The notes under the pieces: generated by a model | The model's input: the letters and a program-made list of their open reading frames with translations, nothing else | The model's database searches: none | What the model was told of the DNA's origin: nothing | NCBI GenBank assembly: GCA_937873265.1 | Contig: CALMVL010000320.1 | Span: forward strand, 1 to 35,989 | Length of the DNA stretch: 35,989 nt | DNA from: an uncultured Granulicella sp. | GTDB taxonomy: Bacteria > Acidobacteriota > Terriglobia > Terriglobales > Acidobacteriaceae | Direction: 5' to 3' | Made by a program: the position numbers and the translations under genes | In this document: positions 33,894 through 35,989 of the stretch, one piece after another | How positions within the stretch are numbered: position 1 is the stretch's first letter | Layout of the letters: every line of letters starts with the position of its first letter

Positions 33894-34598
33894 CTATGCC
33901 GAAGATACCTTGGGGATCTCAAACCGGTACCCGGCCCCACGCATCGTCCTAAGATAGCGCGGCGACTCCGGATCCGCTTCGATCTTTTCGCGAATCCGGC
34001 GCACGTAGACATCCACACTCCGCGGGGTCACAAATCGCGCATCGCCCCAAACCGCGTCCAGCAGATGATCGCGGCTGAAGACCCGGCCCGGATGCCGAGC
34101 GAGGTAGTCGAGCAGCCGGAACTCGGTCGCTGTGGTCGTCACCAGTTCGCCCGCCACGCGCAGCTGCATCGCATTCGCGTCGATCTCGATCTCGTCGAAC
34201 TTCACCACCGAGGGTGTCGACGGCCGCTCAAACCGCCGCAAGACGGCCTTGACCCGCGCCACCAGCTCGCGCGTGGCAAAGGGCTTGGTGATGTAATCAT
34301 CGGCTCCCAGCTCGAGTCCATGAACCCGGTCGTTTTCCCCTGCCCGCGCCGTCAAGAGGATGATCGGCACGACGCTCAAGGTCGGATTCAGCCGCAGACG
34401 ACGACACAGGTCCAGACCATCCCCTCCTGGAACCATGATGTCCAGCAGAAAAAGGGCGGGTGGTTGCCGCTCGGCATCCGTCACGATCGTTCCGATCGAG
34501 TGATACAGGCGCACGGTAAACCCTGCGCCCTCGAGGTGGTACTGCACCAGCCGCGCTATATCGACCTCATCCTCGAGCACAAAGATCGTCTGACTCAA
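33894..34598 (-). CDS. phoB: Phosphate regulon response regulator PhoB
   Basis: A 234-residue OmpR-family response regulator. The receiver domain has the acidic pocket VLEDEVD, phospho-acceptor D53 in LLDIMVPGGDG and K105 in TKPFATREL. The C-terminal winged helix includes LLDYLARHPGRVFSRDHLLD and RSVDVYVRRIREKIE and ends YLRTMRGAGYRFE. TTG 34598 is chosen as the start: AGGAG lies 5-6 bases upstream and homology begins immediately. A TTG at 34616 is possible. Phosphorylated by PhoR, it should activate pst and other phosphate genes. Confidence 0.93.
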   Translation of the reverse strand: MSQTIFVLEDEVDIARLVQYHLEGAGFTVRLYHSIGTIVTDAERQPPALFLLDIMVPGGDGLDLCRRLRLNPTLSVVPIILLTARAGENDRVHGLELGADDYITKPFATRELVARVKAVLRRFERPSTPSVVKFDEIEIDANAMQLRVAGELVTTTATEFRLLDYLARHPGRVFSRDHLLDAVWGDARFVTPRSVDVYVRRIREKIEADPESPRYLRTMRGAGYRFEIPKVSSA

Positions 34599-34694
34599 AC
34601 CGTCTCCTGTCCGCAACCATCACGGGCTCACCCCGGCCAGACTAGCGCAGCGGCGTGGTCTCGATTGCGAATGCACGATGAATCCTGTCCGGAT

Positions 34695-35741
34695 CTACGC
34701 CGCGGCTACGGAAGCGGCCAGCGTCTGCCGAAGCACCGCGGCCGCGCGCTCGCAGTCCGTGCGCGTCACATCGAAGTGCGTCACCAGCCTCACCGCGTGC
34801 GGCCCCACCGCGCTTGCTAAGACTCCGTGGCGCTTCAGCTCCGCACAAAACGCCGGCGCATCTCCGCCCTCCTTGAGCCGGAAGATCACGATATTGGTTT
34901 GCACGCCGTCTGGGTCGATCTCCGCCCCACCTTCGTCGGCCACCGCCTTCGCCAACAGCTGCGCGTGCGCGTGATCCTCCCAAAGCCGACCCGGCCCCTG
35001 CTCCAGCGCCAGCAGCCCTGCAGCGGCCAGCACGCCAGCCTGCCGCATCCCGCCACCCAGCGCTTTACGAAACACGCGCGCCCGCCGAATGTGCTCGGCC
35101 GACCCTGCCAGCATCGACCCCACCGGGGCACCAAGCCCCTTGGACAGACAGAACATAACGGTATCGAAGCCCTGCGTCAGCTCCGACACAGAGATCCCAA
35201 GCGCGACCGCCGCGTTGAACACCCGTGCGCCATCCAGATGCACCGGCAAGCCCGCTTGCCCGGCACCCGTCCAGATCTCCTCGAGCACATCGAGAGGCGT
35301 CACCGTCCCACCCGCCATGTTGTGCGAATTTTCAAGCGAGATCAGCCCTGTCGCTGCCCGGTAATACATCTTCGGCGCAATGGCGGCCTTGATCCCGTCC
35401 CACCGCAGCACCCCACGATCCCCCGCCACTGCCCGCGCCTGGCATCCCGCAAATGCGGACATCATCGCCATCTCCCAATCGAGCACATGCGACCGTGCCT
35501 CGCAGATGACTTCCTGCCCGTGATCGGTGTGTAGACGAATCGCAATCTGGTTCCCCATCGTCCCGGTGGGCACAAAGATCGCTGCTTCTTTGCCGAAGAC
35601 CTCCGCCGCGCGCGCTTCGAGCCGATTGACCGTCGGGTCTTCGCCATACACATCGTCCCCGACCTCCGCCGCCGCCATCGCGGCCCGCATGGCCGCAGTC
35701 GGCCGCGTCACTGTGTCACTCCGTAGATCGATGCAATCCAT
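34695..35741 (-). CDS. ltaE: Low-specificity L-threonine aldolase
   Basis: A PLP-dependent enzyme of 348 residues that splits threonine or allo-threonine to glycine and acetaldehyde. Seen: [11 protein letters not shown] at the N-terminus, [24 protein letters not shown] (cofactor phosphate binding), [17 protein letters not shown], and the Schiff-base lysine K201 in [13 protein letters not shown]. The length is normal. ATG 35741 is chosen with GAGGAGG about 10 bases upstream; ATG 35750 is only one base from that site. It follows the hemW stop by 28 bases on the same strand, possibly in one operon. Confidence 0.94.
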   Translation of the reverse strand: MDCIDLRSDTVTRPTAAMRAAMAAAEVGDDVYGEDPTVNRLEARAAEVFGKEAAIFVPTGTMGNQIAIRLHTDHGQEVICEARSHVLDWEMAMMSAFAGCQARAVAGDRGVLRWDGIKAAIAPKMYYRAATGLISLENSHNMAGGTVTPLDVLEEIWTGAGQAGLPVHLDGARVFNAAVALGISVSELTQGFDTVMFCLSKGLGAPVGSMLAGSAEHIRRARVFRKALGGGMRQAGVLAAAGLLALEQGPGRLWEDHAHAQLLAKAVADEGGAEIDPDGVQTNIVIFRLKEGGDAPAFCAELKRHGVLASAVGPHAVRLVTHFDVTRTDCERAAAVLRQTLAASVAAA

Positions 35742-35769
35742 CTGTCTCATTCCTCCTCACGCGTCCGCC

Positions 35770-35989
35770 TCAGGCCGCCACCGGTGTAGCAACCAACAAG
35801 CGGCTAAACACCTCGTTTGAAATAGCCCGTCCCGCCGGAGTCAGCCGCAGCCGATCTCCCTCCAACTCGATCAACCCTGCATCCACCAACTCCCGCGCTA
35901 CCACCATTGTTGCCTCCACTCGCTCGCCCCCAAACTCACGCCGAACCCCCTCCAGCCAGACCCCCTCGTTCAACCGCAGTCCCAGAAAC
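35770..35989 (-). CDS. hemW: HemW (coproporphyrinogen III oxidase-like) 3' fragment
   Basis: Only the last 72 codons are in the window; the gene continues past the right edge. The fragment reads [15 protein letters not shown], then [20 protein letters not shown] and [11 protein letters not shown], the C-terminal winged-helix (HemN_C) domain of HemW-type radical SAM proteins. HemW is a heme chaperone in several bacteria. The radical SAM core cannot be seen, so HemN versus HemW is judged only from this ending. Confidence 0.75.
   Translation of the reverse strand, partial: FLGLRLNEGVWLEGVRREFGGERVEATMVVARELVDAGLIELEGDRLRLTPAGRAISNEVFSRLLVATPVAA

Overview
The window is GC-rich, gene-dense chromosomal DNA from a Gram-negative bacterium. 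I think it comes from the Acidobacteriota, probably a soil Terriglobia/Acidobacteriaceae relative. The reasons are a PadR regulator beside an ABC exporter with an unusual membrane partner, futalosine-pathway menaquinone synthesis (mqnD), a DUF4142 secreted protein, a short-form 6-phosphogluconate dehydrogenase, and an AddAB-like nuclease pair. This placement is inference from gene content, not from a marker gene. I see no insertion sequence, phage, integrase, CRISPR array or rRNA; it reads as ordinary core chromosome.

Layout. (1) 205-1536: aroA on the plus strand, preceded by a possible leader hairpin. (2) 1548-7042, minus strand: ABC ATPase, ABC permease, miaB, bifunctional nuclease and glycosyltransferase 9, closely spaced and possibly read in that order. 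(3) 7104-8245, plus strand: padR and a membrane protein with a Cys/His cluster, divergent from the ABC exporter across a 61-bp spacer that carries repeated operator-like elements. (4) 8273-9953, minus strand: tRNA-Lys(CTT), mqnD and bioY. (5) 10260-12574, plus strand: ftsB and two unrelated alpha/beta hydrolases. (6) 12779-14116, minus strand: 6-phosphogluconate dehydrogenase and tRNA-Asn(GTT). (7) 14252-17704: an AhpD-like protein that lacks one active-site cysteine, a DUF4142 protein and oligopeptidase B. (8) 17728-20986, minus strand: SCO1-like copper lipoprotein, small membrane protein and an MsbA-like ABC exporter. (9) 21046-28643, plus strand: MFS transporter and the AddB-like/AddA-like helicase-nuclease pair. 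(10) 28634-34598, minus strand: phoB, phoR, pstC, pstA, pstB, phoU, without pstS. (11) 34695-35989, minus strand: threonine aldolase and the 3' end of hemW.

The clearest functional module is phosphate sensing and uptake. PhoB/PhoR read phosphate status, PstC/A/B form the importer core, and PhoU links transporter and kinase. Successive pstC/pstA/pstB/phoU genes overlap by one base, which implies translational coupling. A 402-bp gene-free stretch with a near-tandem repeat separates phoR from pstC. The second module is AddAB-like double-strand-break processing, whose two genes overlap by 8 bases. The third is the PadR-controlled exporter. I did not find a convincing undescribed multi-gene system. 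The best leads are the PadR partner membrane protein, the phoR-pstC spacer, the LacI-like palindrome at the 6-phosphogluconate dehydrogenase promoter, and several proteins with variant catalytic motifs.
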